DNA of 61,308 bases, taken from the NCBI GenBank assembly GCA_023231475.1, contig JALJEE010002077.1:1-61308 (forward strand). Direction: 5' to 3'. Position numbers and translations under genes: made by a program. Positions 1 through 10,000 of the stretch are shown here, piece by piece. Numbering within the stretch: position 1 is the stretch's first letter; every line of letters starts with the position of its first letter. The DNA comes from Seison nebaliae. Lineage: Eukaryota; Rotifera; Pararotatoria; Seisonacea; Seisonidae. A model generated the notes under the pieces. That model searched no databases. It was not told the origin of the DNA and worked only from the letters and a program-made list of their open reading frames with translations.

Positions 1-15
1 TTCTTAATATTACAG

Positions 16-1475
16 AATATTGATAGATGCGTTTAAGAAGCAGAAAAATTGTATGAAAGTGATTCAGCATAAGATTTATTATAATAAGAATGGAGCAGTT
101 TTAGATGAAGATAAACCCAACGCTATTGTGAAATTTGAGGATTTGTGGAAGAATGGGAAATATTCTATCGTTTATTTTCAAATTTCTTTCCTATATTCAT
201 TTCTTATTAAATTAGTTTGATAGTTTATGTTTATATCAATTAGAACCGCGACAAAGGAAAAGTAAAGAGTTCAGATTAATTACCTCAGAACAAATAACTT
301 CTATCGACTTAATACGGTTTGTGGGAAGTCGAAAATTTGAAGATTTTACTTTGAGAACGATGTCATCAGGGATGTGGGGAATTTGTTCGTCGTCATTAAT
401 CGAAGATGATCCCGAACACAACAGTGATGTGGAATTGATAATTAATTCACAATTATCTGATTATTTTTCGAAGCATTTGGTTATCGGTGTTGACGAAGAA
501 GAGGAAGTGAATCATTTGATTGTGTGTGATCATTCTCTAGTCTCTACGAAAGAACTTCGACGTTTTAAGAAAAGTTTGTCAACTCGTATAATTAGAAAGA
601 GAGCACATTTATCCGTTCTCTGTAACCATAACAAATATTTCATGGAGAAAATATTTAATTTACCCGAATTCCTATTTATGTCAAATCCATTAATTAACGA
701 AACTGTTCATTGTCAGTTATTACAAGAGACAAGTAATTGTGGAATTAGAGATCGACCAAAAATTGCGTGTGAAATTAAATTACATTTAAGTTATTCACCA
801 CCATCTAATTCGTCATTAGGTACGTTGGTTATTTACAATTGTATCTCATCAAAAGCATTCATTAATTATCTCGATTTTGTTTATAATAAACGATTAATTA
901 TTGATGGATTAAATATGATTTATCCGAAATCATTCTATTACAAATCGAATATTCCATCGAAAGTTCTCGAAAACGACGTCATCCATTCTTCCACTAATAA
1001 TGATGATGATGATGTTGATGATGATGATGATGATGATGATGACTTTCCATTTGATAAGAATGATGAAGAAATTGGAGGAATTGACAATTTAAGACGATTA
1101 TTTCATGAAAGTAATGTGACAAAGAGAATTCGTCTACGAGCGAAAATTATGAAATTCTATAAAGATCATATCGTCAAATGTTGTGAACAAGTGTTTGATT
1201 TGTATATTCTATCTCTACAAGCACATGACGAATTGTGTCGTCTATTATGTTTCTGGATTCTCTTTGAACATGTTGATCAAGAAGCAAATCTTTGTCTCTA
1301 TCAACGTGCACTTCAACTCAAACGTTTCTTCAGTTTACAACAACTCATCAATTTACTCGAATGGAAACAGAATAGCCAATTCGAAAAAATTCTCAGTTCT
1401 CCCGAATTCTACAACATCAAAAACAACGGAATTCTCAAGAACATTATTCAACGATATTGTAATGAACGATTTTAA
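16..1475 (+). CDS. 3' part of an unrecognised gene
   Basis: The window opens at a splice acceptor (acag at 12-15), so the 5' part of the gene is missing. A first exon is open from 16. The main exon is open from at least 246 and ends in TAA at 1473-1475, giving about 450 visible residues. The upstream frame ends at GTT donors (170 or 215) in phase 0, and the only acceptor that fits is a weak one ending at 269, so this junction is unresolved. I do not recognise the family. Visible features are a run of about 15 acidic residues (GAT codons near 1000-1040) separating a mixed alpha/beta-looking part from a helical C-terminus rich in Leu, Cys and Phe (1130-1470). There is no signal peptide or clear membrane segment. 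The first downstream gene is the oppositely oriented EF-hand gene, so the two converge. Confidence 0.55.
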
Positions 1476-1696
1476 GAAAACTTTTTATTGTGAGATTGAA
1501 TATTTTTAAAGAAAATTTAAAAAAAAAACTTTTAACTAAAAAACAAAATCTTCTTTCATAGACAATTCTTTTTTAAATAAATTTAGTCGAGTCGTTTCTC
1601 CTCCAGAAATTAATGAAGAAAAGAAATTTTATTTGATATTTTTAGTAAATAAATTAGAAAATTAATTGTTAATTAATCATTAACTAAGAGAGTCTT

Positions 1697-1939
1697 CTAC
1701 AATTGAGAAATGGAACAGAATTCTTCTAATGTAATAACACCATCGCCATCTTTGTCATGTCGACGAAAGACGCTATCAATTTCAGGTTCACTCACACTTC
1801 CTCCAATCATTGAAGCGACTTCGTTTAACGCTCCCCGAACTTCGTCTCGTGTGATGACTCCATCACCATTCTTGTCCCATTGCTTGAACGTTCTCTCCAA
1901 TGCTTGACGAGAGAATCGTCGAACTTGATCTTCACTCAT
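1697..1939 (-). CDS. Two-EF-hand calcium-binding protein, 80 aa
   Basis: A single-exon gene for a small soluble protein that is essentially one EF-hand pair. Loop 1 (residues 22-33, DKNGDGVITRDE) and loop 2 (62-73, DKDGDGVITLEE) are both canonical: Asp at positions 1, 3 and 5, Gly at 6, Glu at 12. Both should bind calcium. The start is an ATG in an AAAATGAG context and no upstream in-frame extension is needed. It looks like half a calmodulin, so it may act as a calcium sensor or buffer or work as a dimer; no target can be read from the sequence. It is divergent from a second two-EF-hand gene (2138-2510) across a 198-bp intergenic stretch, and both proteins begin MSE. The pair probably arose by local inverted duplication, although the second protein is considerably diverged. 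Confidence 0.85.
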   Translation of the reverse strand: MSEDQVRRFSRQALERTFKQWDKNGDGVITRDEVRGALNEVASMIGGSVSEPEIDSVFRRHDKDGDGVITLEEFCSISQL

Positions 1940-2112
1940 TTTAATTTCGATTTATTCTTTTTCTTTCTGTTTAAACAAAGAGAAAATTTATGTTTATAAA
2001 CAAGTTTAACGAACACTTCATAAAACATCAAGAATGACATCATCGTTTTCTAATGAATAATTATTTTCTCTAAACTATTTTTCTTTCCTTATTCACTTTC
2101 TCATCGATTTAG

Positions 2113-2120
2113 TGACGTCA
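2113..2120. promoter_or_regulatory. CRE/ATF-type site TGACGTCA
   Basis: A perfect palindromic TGACGTCA lies 17 bp before the ATG of the plus-strand EF-hand gene, in the spacer shared by the divergent EF-hand genes. A related TGACATCA occurs near 2036. CREB/ATF-family bZIP proteins bind this octamer in animals. It may lie in the 5' leader rather than the core promoter, and an 8-mer can occur by chance. Confidence 0.4.
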
Positions 2121-2137
2121 TTTTATCATCGGAAAAT

Positions 2138-2510
2138 ATGAGTGAATTGACAGCAGAACAATTGACAATGTGCCGCCATGTTTTCAGTCATTGGGATAGT
2201 GATTCGTCTGGATACATAAGTTAATTTTATTTTAATTGTTTCTTCAAATTCTGTTTTCTTTTTCTTCAAAATTAAATTACATTCTGATGAATAATTACAT
2301 GAATTCGTGACGATAAATAAAGAAAGAAAAGAATTAGAAGAAGCTTTATTACGACTAGCAGACAATGTTGGTAAAAAAGTGAATGTGGAAATGTTGGTAT
2401 CGGCATTCTTCGATATACACGATCGAAATGATGATGATAAGATAAGTTTAGAAGAATTTCTCACATTGTCCGGTCGACTATGCAAAGGTGAATGTGGTAT
2501 GAAGAACTGA
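2138..2510 (+). CDS. Two-EF-hand protein, 89 aa
   Basis: Two exons, 2138-2219 and 2323-2510. The 103-bp intron starts GTTAAT and splits the first calcium loop; joining in phase 1 restores DSDSSGYIKRKE (residues 20-31), a textbook EF loop, which fixes the splice. The second loop (61-72) begins DRNDDD and ends EE. It has Asp instead of Gly at position 6, so binding may be weaker. The C-terminus carries two cysteines (CKGECG). The partner and role are unknown; a calcium sensor or buffer is the family expectation. Upstream it shares its promoter region with the EF-hand gene at 1697-1939. Downstream its stop codon lies only 9 bp from the end of the convergent PRPS coding sequence, so the 3' untranslated regions must overlap. 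Confidence 0.85.
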
Positions 2511-2519
2511 ATAAATTTC

Positions 2520-3588
2520 CTATTCCAATGGCATCTGACTAAACAGATAAGATACCGATTCGCCATTATGTGTTCTACGTATTGCTTCCGAAAACATCAC
2601 TGACACATCGATGCACTAGAAAATTTAATTAATTTTTTCATTAAATTTCTCCTCTCTCGGATAAAAACAAACCTGAATTTTATCAGATAATCGCATTTTA
2701 TTCTCTTGTGGAATTGTATTAGAAACAACAACTGCATCAAATTTCGAATTGTTCAATCTAGTGATTGCTTGTCCTGATAAGATTCCATGAGTACAGATTG
2801 CATAAACTTTTTCAGCTCCACCTTCAATTAATCGATCACAAGCGAGACACATTGTTCCAAATGTATCTGCCATATCATCAACTAAAATGCACGTTCTCTC
2901 TTTTACATCTCCCACCAATACCATCGATGCTACTTCATTCGCTCGTTTTCTTTCTTTGTGTATAAGTGCAAATCCAGTATTTAATCGATCTGCAATTGCT
3001 GTTACTCGTTTAGCTCCACCAGCATCCGGTGAGACGACGATAGATGATTGGAAATTTTCGATGTTTTCTCTAATCCATTTGAGAACTGCCGGTTCGGCAT
3101 ATAAATTATCTACTGGAATATCGAAGAATCCTTGAATTTGAGATGCATGTAAATCCATAGTAATGATATGATCAGCACCAGCAACGATCAACATATTAGC
3201 GACTAATTTGGCAGTGATGGGTGCTCTCGATTTATCTTTCTTATCTTGTCTCGCATAAGGGAAACAAGGAATGACAGCAGTGACTCTTTCGGCTGAAGCA
3301 ATCTTACACGCATTAATCATTACCAATAATTCCATTAAATTATCATTTATTTCTCCACATCCTGATTGAATGATATAAACATCTTCACCTCGAACACTTT
3401 CTCCAATTTCCACACTGTCCAACAAAAGAAAAGGATGATGGAAATAATTGAAGAAGAATGGAAAACCATGTCTCTTGATTACTGAATTTTCGAAGTGTCG
3501 CTTTCGCCAAATTTAATCCTAAACGTCCAGCGATCAAATTCGCCAAATTAGGATGAGATGAACCGGCAAATATCTTTATGTTAGGCAT
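2520..3588 (-). CDS. PRPS1: Ribose-phosphate pyrophosphokinase (PRPP synthetase)
   Basis: Makes PRPP from ribose 5-phosphate and ATP, the entry point for purine, pyrimidine and NAD synthesis in the cytosol. Exons on the minus strand are 3467-3588, 2673-3414 and 2520-2615, joined by 52- and 57-bp introns with GTT donors. The product is 319 residues; human PRPS1 has 318. The start matches the family N-terminus [16 protein letters not shown]. Intact motifs include NQETCVEIGE (its Cys codon is rebuilt across intron 1), [16 protein letters not shown], the metal and ATP region [17 protein letters not shown], the flexible-loop segment [12 protein letters not shown], the PRPP-binding loop [11 protein letters not shown] and the C-terminus [14 protein letters not shown]. 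It should be fully active. The symbol denotes the family; PRPS1 and PRPS2 cannot be told apart here. Confidence 0.97.
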
Positions 3589-4266
3589 CCCACGAGATTT
3601 CTTTAACTTGTTCCTGATTTGTTATTTCACTTTTTTCATTTGCTCAATTCTTCGATCTTATCATTTTTAATAGTTTTCTTTAGTTCACTCTCAATTCCAC
3701 TTGACATTGATCAGTGTCGATTGGACTCTCAACTTCGTTCATTAAAGTGATAGCCTACCTCCATTATCCTCCAAAATGGAATTTTATTTATTTTCTTATC
3801 GCTTTCTTCAAAAACCAACACTTCATTTACATTCAGTTGTTGTTATGAGAATAAACATATCTCCTCTCTTCTAATTGAATTTATATAAAGAATTATTTTA
3901 CATCTTTCAACAAATAACACTCCTCTCCATTTTATTTATATCAAATAATTCCTTCACTGATAAGGATAATAATTCTAATATAAACTTTAATCTCAATGTT
4001 ATCAAGATATATTAATTTCGAATAACATTAACTCGAATTCAAAATTGATCAAGGAACTGATGTTAGATGATCAAATGAAACAATTGTGAATAATATTAAT
4101 GTGAAAAAAAAAATTTTTATAATATTAAAAAAATATTAAAAATAAAAAATCGGAATATTATTATGAAGATGTTTGTTGTTGACTCTATGTAAAACTTTAG
4201 TAGAATATCAAAATGAAATTGAATGAAATAATTATCAATATAAATAATTTGGTCAGAAAAAAATAA
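3589..4266. other. Intergenic, PRPS upstream region
   Basis: AT-rich spacer between the PRPS start and the acid ceramidase stop. It should contain the PRPS promoter. A pyrimidine-rich segment containing GCCTACC and CCTCCAAAA near 3751-3777 resembles GCCTACCCTCCAAAA at 6003-6017, just upstream of the HAPSTR1-like gene. No open frame with coding character is visible. Confidence 0.5.
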
Positions 4267-5601
4267 TCACCACGGGTAACATGGATCTGGACACTTTCGC
4301 TTGTAACTGATCAGTTGATTGGTTTGGGCCGACATTATTACCGTATAAGTACTCAATTTATTGAGAACGGGTATGGTGGATAAGACATTATATAAAGAAG
4401 AATTATTGAACGTATCTCCCGATTGTTTCATACAAAATATTCCAGGAGTACGTCGATCATCGATAAACAACGGTTTCTTCCAATGATCATAATTGGTTTG
4501 GAGAAGAAAAGAAGAAGAATAATTGGCAGTACCGATATCGACTATGTCGCTGTGACCTTCTTCCGGCCATCTAGTGATAACAGCACCTTCTTTCGCATTA
4601 GATCCAGAAATCGTATAATAAATAGGAGCGACGATTTTGTCGGTGGCTAATTTGTGTTTAACTTCAGTATAATTCAAATCCATTTCTGCTAATTGTCTGG
4701 AAAGTAGAGTGTTCCACATGGCACTATGATCTCCCATCATCCACTGGATGATTCCTTTCATTCCACTCTCACTGAATTTATCAAATCGACTATTAACTGT
4801 CAAAGAGAAAATATCCTAAATAATTTGTAAATTATTTAAAAAGAGAAAAAAATTATAATTGAACATTCTTCATAATTGTCAAAGCGCCCACATAACCGAC
4901 GTATGAAACCATTTCATAAAAAACTTTACCATTCTTCACAAATTTCACATTTCTTAATAACGGTTTCAATTTCTCTTCAATCGACCACGTATGATTTCGC
5001 ACATCCCAACTGCTTACATTAATTATTTAATAATTAATAATAATAAAATTAAATTGATAATTTTAGGAAACTAATCGAACCCCATAAATATTCCAAAATC
5101 GAGATTTCTTGCATGAATAATCTCATTATCTTTCGTTTTGGCCACGATAGATGTGCAAAGAGCAGTCGCTTCATACATGATATTAAAGAGAACAATATCT
5201 CCCAATTCAATGTTGGTAGCATCACTAATACCGATCATTTCACTACGAAAAGGTTCGGGTAATTTATCAACAAAAATTGACTAAAATTACTTATTAAATT
5301 AAATTCTAAAATTCTTTCTAACTAAATCCCATTCAAGTAGAACAACGATCTCTTTGAAATATTTCGACCATTCTTCTAAATAATGTTTAAATTCATTTAT
5401 TAATGAGGCGATATCGTTAGACATTGGTGCTGCGATCGACCTCCAACGATCGATTGGTGCATCATCCAGATTGAGAACGACATCTTCAATCTTATCTTTA
5501 GCTATTGGCGGCCAAGCATCGTCCACACACTTAATTGATGCATTCGCCAAAGAAACAGACAAACAGGCAAACAAAATAAAAAGAATAACGCTTGAATTCA
5601 T
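4267..5601 (-). CDS. ASAH1: Acid ceramidase
   Basis: Lysosomal N-acylsphingosine amidohydrolase, which splits ceramide into sphingosine and fatty acid. Exons are 5323-5601, 5081-5280, 4865-5009 and 4267-4815; introns of 42, 71 and 49 bp all have GTT donors. The product is 390 residues, close to the human enzyme. There is an N-terminal signal peptide (MNSSVILFILFACLSVSLA). The predicted nucleophile is Cys135 in ALCTSIVA, where the family precursor is cut autocatalytically into alpha and beta chains. HARNLDFGIFMGW, LQTNYDHWKKPLF, DDRRTPGIFCMK, STIPVLNKLSTYT and the terminal CPDPCYPW follow the family order. NxS/T glycosylation sites are present. Homology fixes each splice junction, so the gene looks intact. 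It could instead be a neighbouring N-acylethanolamine amidase, but the residues around the nucleophile and the C-terminus fit acid ceramidase better. Confidence 0.95.
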
Positions 5602-6053
5602 TGGATATTATTGTGTAATCTAAACAAACCGATTTATCTCATTCCAAACATAGTTTTCAAATAAATAAAAATGTTTTCAACTCCATTCAACATTATTAAG
5701 AATATTACAGGAAAAATTAAAATTCGAATTTTAAGCTTCGATATTCAGATAAGTCATTTCATAAAACTTTATCATTTTTTCCCGTTTCCTTATTTATATC
5801 TTCCACATTGTTCACTTATTAGTCAACTGTTGAATTGGAGATTCGATCATGCTGCTGATTGAGCTCACAGTTTGTAGTAAAAGAATGAATAATTGAAGAT
5901 GTTGAAGAAGGATGAAGAAAATTAAAGTTAAAAAACTTTAAATTAATTGAGATATTATTGTGAAAGGAACGAGGAATTTAATTTTTGGTTTTCTCGTTAT
6001 TTCGCCTACCCTCCAAAAATAAAACACATATAAAGTGTTTTTATTTATGAAAT
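5602..6053. other. Divergent promoter region
   Basis: A 452-bp spacer between the divergently transcribed acid ceramidase gene and the HAPSTR1-like gene. A GCCTACCCTCCAAAA element at 6003-6017 lies about 40 bp before the plus-strand ATG. No coding potential is visible; the short plus-strand frame at 5671-5862 has noncoding composition. Confidence 0.5.
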
Positions 6054-6741
6054 ATGAATTTTGAAGATGAAGTGTCTTCGGATTCAAGTAACTCGAATTC
6101 AATCGAATCAAAAGTGAATTATTTTAAGAATTCACCTCCACTTCTCACTTATCCACACAACATTTCACAAGCGAACGATGACACTCATTCTGAAATCAAG
6201 AACCCAACTAGAGAAATGGAACTGTTGAATGAGGAAATGAAAGATTTAAGAAATGTTCTCTATGAAAATTTCCAAAAATCGGCACTGATAATCACAGAAA
6301 TTTATAAGAAAAATAACGTACCCTACTCTCAATTCCAAGAGGCGGCTACCGCCATTGCTACTTTATACACAGGTTAATATTCTTCTCTTGAACACTTTTC
6401 CTTTTATTCAATGAGATTTATGCTGTTCAGGAGGAGCGAACGCATTAGCCGAAGCGCTGGAGAAAGGAAAACGTCTCGGTGAATTAAAACACAGATTAAA
6501 GCACAACCCAATTACTCATTCTCGTGGACGGAAAAAGAAACTATGTAAGAATGTTAATCTTAATTCAATCATTTTTTTCAATAATTTATCTCCAATTCAG
6601 TTCATCAATTCCCCAATGAAAGTCAGAGCTGCTCCCAAACGACATCTGAGTATGACGGACACCTTCGACAAAGCGGTGAGCGATTGTACAAAGAACAGAT
6701 GGGATTGTTACAGTCAAATGAGAAAGAGAATGAAAAGATAA
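6054..6741 (+). CDS. HAPSTR1-like (C16orf72/UPF0472-like) protein, tentative
   Basis: Three exons, 6054-6372, 6431-6552 and 6601-6741, give 193 residues. After an acidic, Ser/Asn-rich N-terminus comes a helical segment (about residues 60-130) with YSQFQEAATAIATLYTGG followed by a basic stretch ending GRKKKLCKN. This resembles from memory the region of vertebrate HAPSTR1 that reads PFQNAAGAVTQMYKDS. HAPSTR1 works with the ubiquitin ligase HUWE1 in stress signalling in the nucleus. I chose the GTTAATC donor at 6553 over GTAAG at 6545: it matches every other intron here and gives a basic tail (MRKRMKR) rather than an acidic one. The assignment is tentative because the similarity is short. The gene is divergent from acid ceramidase. 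Confidence 0.5.
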
Positions 6742-7096
6742 AATTTGATATATATTTTTTTTAGATTTTATTTTATAAATATATTCACTTTCCACAATTC
6801 AACTCATCTCCTTCTCTCCTTTTCTTTTTTTTTCTCTTCACATTAAAAACTTTCGAAAAAAGATTATGACGAGATGTAAATTTAAGATTTAAGTAACATA
6901 ATATTTACTTCTTTCATTTATTGTTCCCAAGGAAATATTCATCATCTTCCATTATTTATTTCATTTCGTTTTGAGATAATAGTTGAGATTTTGAATAGTC
7001 ATTTCCTTTTTCAATTAACTTCACACCTTTGGGCGAATTGTGTTTAATTTCTGTTCATTTTTAGAGTATTCTCAACAGAAGATTATAATAAGACAA
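6742..7096. other. Intergenic spacer
   Basis: AT-rich spacer before the GNAT gene. A tttttag acceptor-like site at 7060-7066 precedes an in-frame open stretch (7067-7096), so the GNAT gene may have a further 5' exon or leader exon here. Nothing else is recognisable. Confidence 0.4.
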
Positions 7097-10000
7097 ATGC
7101 ATCATAACGATGATGGATTGAAATTTTCAGAAAATTTTTTAAGGAGAACGGAAGATTTAAAGGTGATTTTAGAGGAAGTGAATTCACCAGAAATCAATTG
7201 GCATTTGAGTGAAGAATACATATCGTCCGTTTTCGACTTGAACACAAAATATGAAAATGTATTATTCGTATACAGTTGCGATGACAAGTTCATTGGCTGT
7301 GTTTGTTCAGGAGAGATGTTCGAAAATGAAATAATATTTGGAATGTTACTCATTCGTCGATCTCATCAAAGTCGTGGAATTGGAACTCTATTATTAAAGA
7401 AATTCTTTCAGAAAATCGACAAGAAGAAAAGTTATTTATTTCTATTTTGTAATTAGATGTTTATGGAGAAGTGGAAGATGTTCCAAAAATAGATATATAT
7501 TGAGAAATAAGTTCATTTCAAATTCGTTAAATTGGGAATGGGAAAATGATTTTTAATTCTTATTCTCTTCTGTTTCACTTCAATTTTTTTTATTTTCCAA
7601 ACAAACAACTCTTTGAGAGAGATCTATAAAAATTAAAAGTTGCTAGGCAGGAGACGATTTGTTGTTGAATATCGTTCGGAACGGGAAATTGGGAATCATT
7701 CCTTCCACCATGTCTTTTAGGAGATAATTACTGAGATCATAAGTCAGGAAGAATGATCGAAGTGCTTTCCTCCTCTAAGTATTGGGTGTTGAGGAAAGTT
7801 CGTGCCAATTATGTTTATTCGTTATGGTTTGAAAAAAATACTTCTCATTGTTATCCTCGAATGGATATGATGCAGAAGAATAGTGGAGAAGATGCACTTT
7901 TCTCTCGTCTCAAAATGAAATCATATCAACCATGTTTCACTGAAGATGGTAAATTGCAACCGAAAGAAAAACGTCGTCCTGATTTAAATCACAAACGAGT
8001 CCAACATATCGATCCACATTATGAACCAACACCAGAAAGGAAAGCTCAAGTAAGTTTTGATCGTGGATCAGATAAAGGAACGATAGCTGCATTTGATGCG
8101 AATAATAATAATAATAATGAAGAAGGTGAGAAGAAGGATGAGGAGGATGATGATTTGTTATCGTCATTAGATGAGATTCAAGCAGAATGTCCATGTGTTG
8201 CTTATGTACATATGGCAACAAATAAATTATTGATACCAGAAGATCATTTAGATAATATTCCTTTATTTCTCGATAAACATTTCCCAATGATGAAATGTCA
8301 GGGAACTGTCGATGTGTTTATCGGAGTGTTTGGTGTATTTGAAGGATCAAGTGTTTATATTCTTTTAGGTATAGGGAAGAATCGAATTGCAGAATTTCGT
8401 GGTCATTCTATTAATCGATTGAACGATATAATTATTCTTTCAATTAATGACGATAATGATTTATCATCAACTTTCGATTTCCATTTTTCCTATTGTTCAA
8501 TTTGTGATAAAGGACAAAAGAAACCAGGAAAAGCGAAGTTGAAAGGACATGCTGCTTTCTTTTCTGCACTCTCTGGATCATCACAAAGAAGAAAAAAATT
8601 AGAAATAAAAATTTTAACAGATGTTCTCAAACTTTTCAATGAATTATCTTGTTTCTACTATTGTCCTACATATGATATCACCACTTCTTTACAACGTCAA
8701 CAATCCAATCTTTATATATCTCACAAAGAGCCTTGGGAACGTGCTGATGATCGATTTTTTTGGAATAAAGCATTACTCCAATGTTTCTTCTCTACTAATA
8801 ATATTAAGAGTTGGATCGTTCCAATAATTCAAGGATTCGTCTCTCAAGCATCACTCGCTTATCTCAATCGAGATAATACGAAACGTCATATGTATATCAT
8901 TCTCATTTCACGTCGTTCACGTTATCGAGCTGGTATGAGATATCGTACGAGAGGTACAGACGCTAATGGACGAGTAGCAAATTATGTGGAAACTGAACAA
9001 ATTCTTTATATTCCTGAACATAATGTCATAACGTCATTTGTAGTTGTTCGTGGTTCAGTACCATTATTTTGGAAGCAACCTGGAAAAGATTATCGTCCAA
9101 TTGTTTTAATGCAGAAAACACTTGTTGAGAATACGAGTGCATTTGAAAATCATTTCGATCGAGAGATCGATTTGTATGGTGATGTTGCCGTTTTGAATTT
9201 GGTGGACCAAGTGGGCAAAAGTGAACCACGATTATTTTATGATTTCCTTTATCACGTCCTCCGATACAATTCCCAACATTTACATTTTGTGGGATTCGAT
9301 TTTCATGCTGAATGTAAAGGATTACGATTCGATAAAGCTATTATGGTTGTCGATTATTTAAGAAGTAAATTAGAATATTGGGGATTCTTTTGGTTGTCAG
9401 GAAATCGTATAAAGAAAATCCAACGTGGTGTATGTCGTGTTAATTGTGTGGATTGTCTCGATCGAACGAACGTTATGCAAATGACATTAGCTAAATTTCT
9501 TTTATTGTTCACTTTCAAAAAATTGGGAGTTGTGAGAGATAATGCTCATTTCCCTGAAATTTATCGTCGAACATTCCAACGAGTTTGGGCAGATAATGGA
9601 GATGCCATTTCAAATATGTATGCAGGTACAGGTGCTTTGAAAGCTGATTATACAAGAACGGGACGAAGAAAGATGCAAGGAGTAATGCAAGATGGAATGA
9701 AATCAGTTAATAGATATGTAAATAAATTATTTCGAGATGCAGCGAAAAATGCAGCTATAAATGCATTAACAATGGCACATTTGTTAACATTCGAACGTGT
9801 AACAACTGATGATAAGAGATTTAATGGGAAAGAAAGTGATGCCAATTCTGTTTTGTCTGGTCGTGAACAAGATCCGATTGATTGGAATCAAAAAATGAGT
9901 GTCTTCCACAAAGTGATTGGAAATGCTCAGAAACTATTAGCGAGTGTTGATGAGAAAGCGAAAACGTATCAATTGTGTGATCCTTCAGATAAACAATATT

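Noticed and set aside
6545-6549. GTAAG donor for intron 2 of the HAPSTR1-like gene
   Set aside because: It gives an unrelated acidic tail and would be the only non-GTT donor in the window; GTTAATC eight bases later keeps the frame and gives a basic tail.
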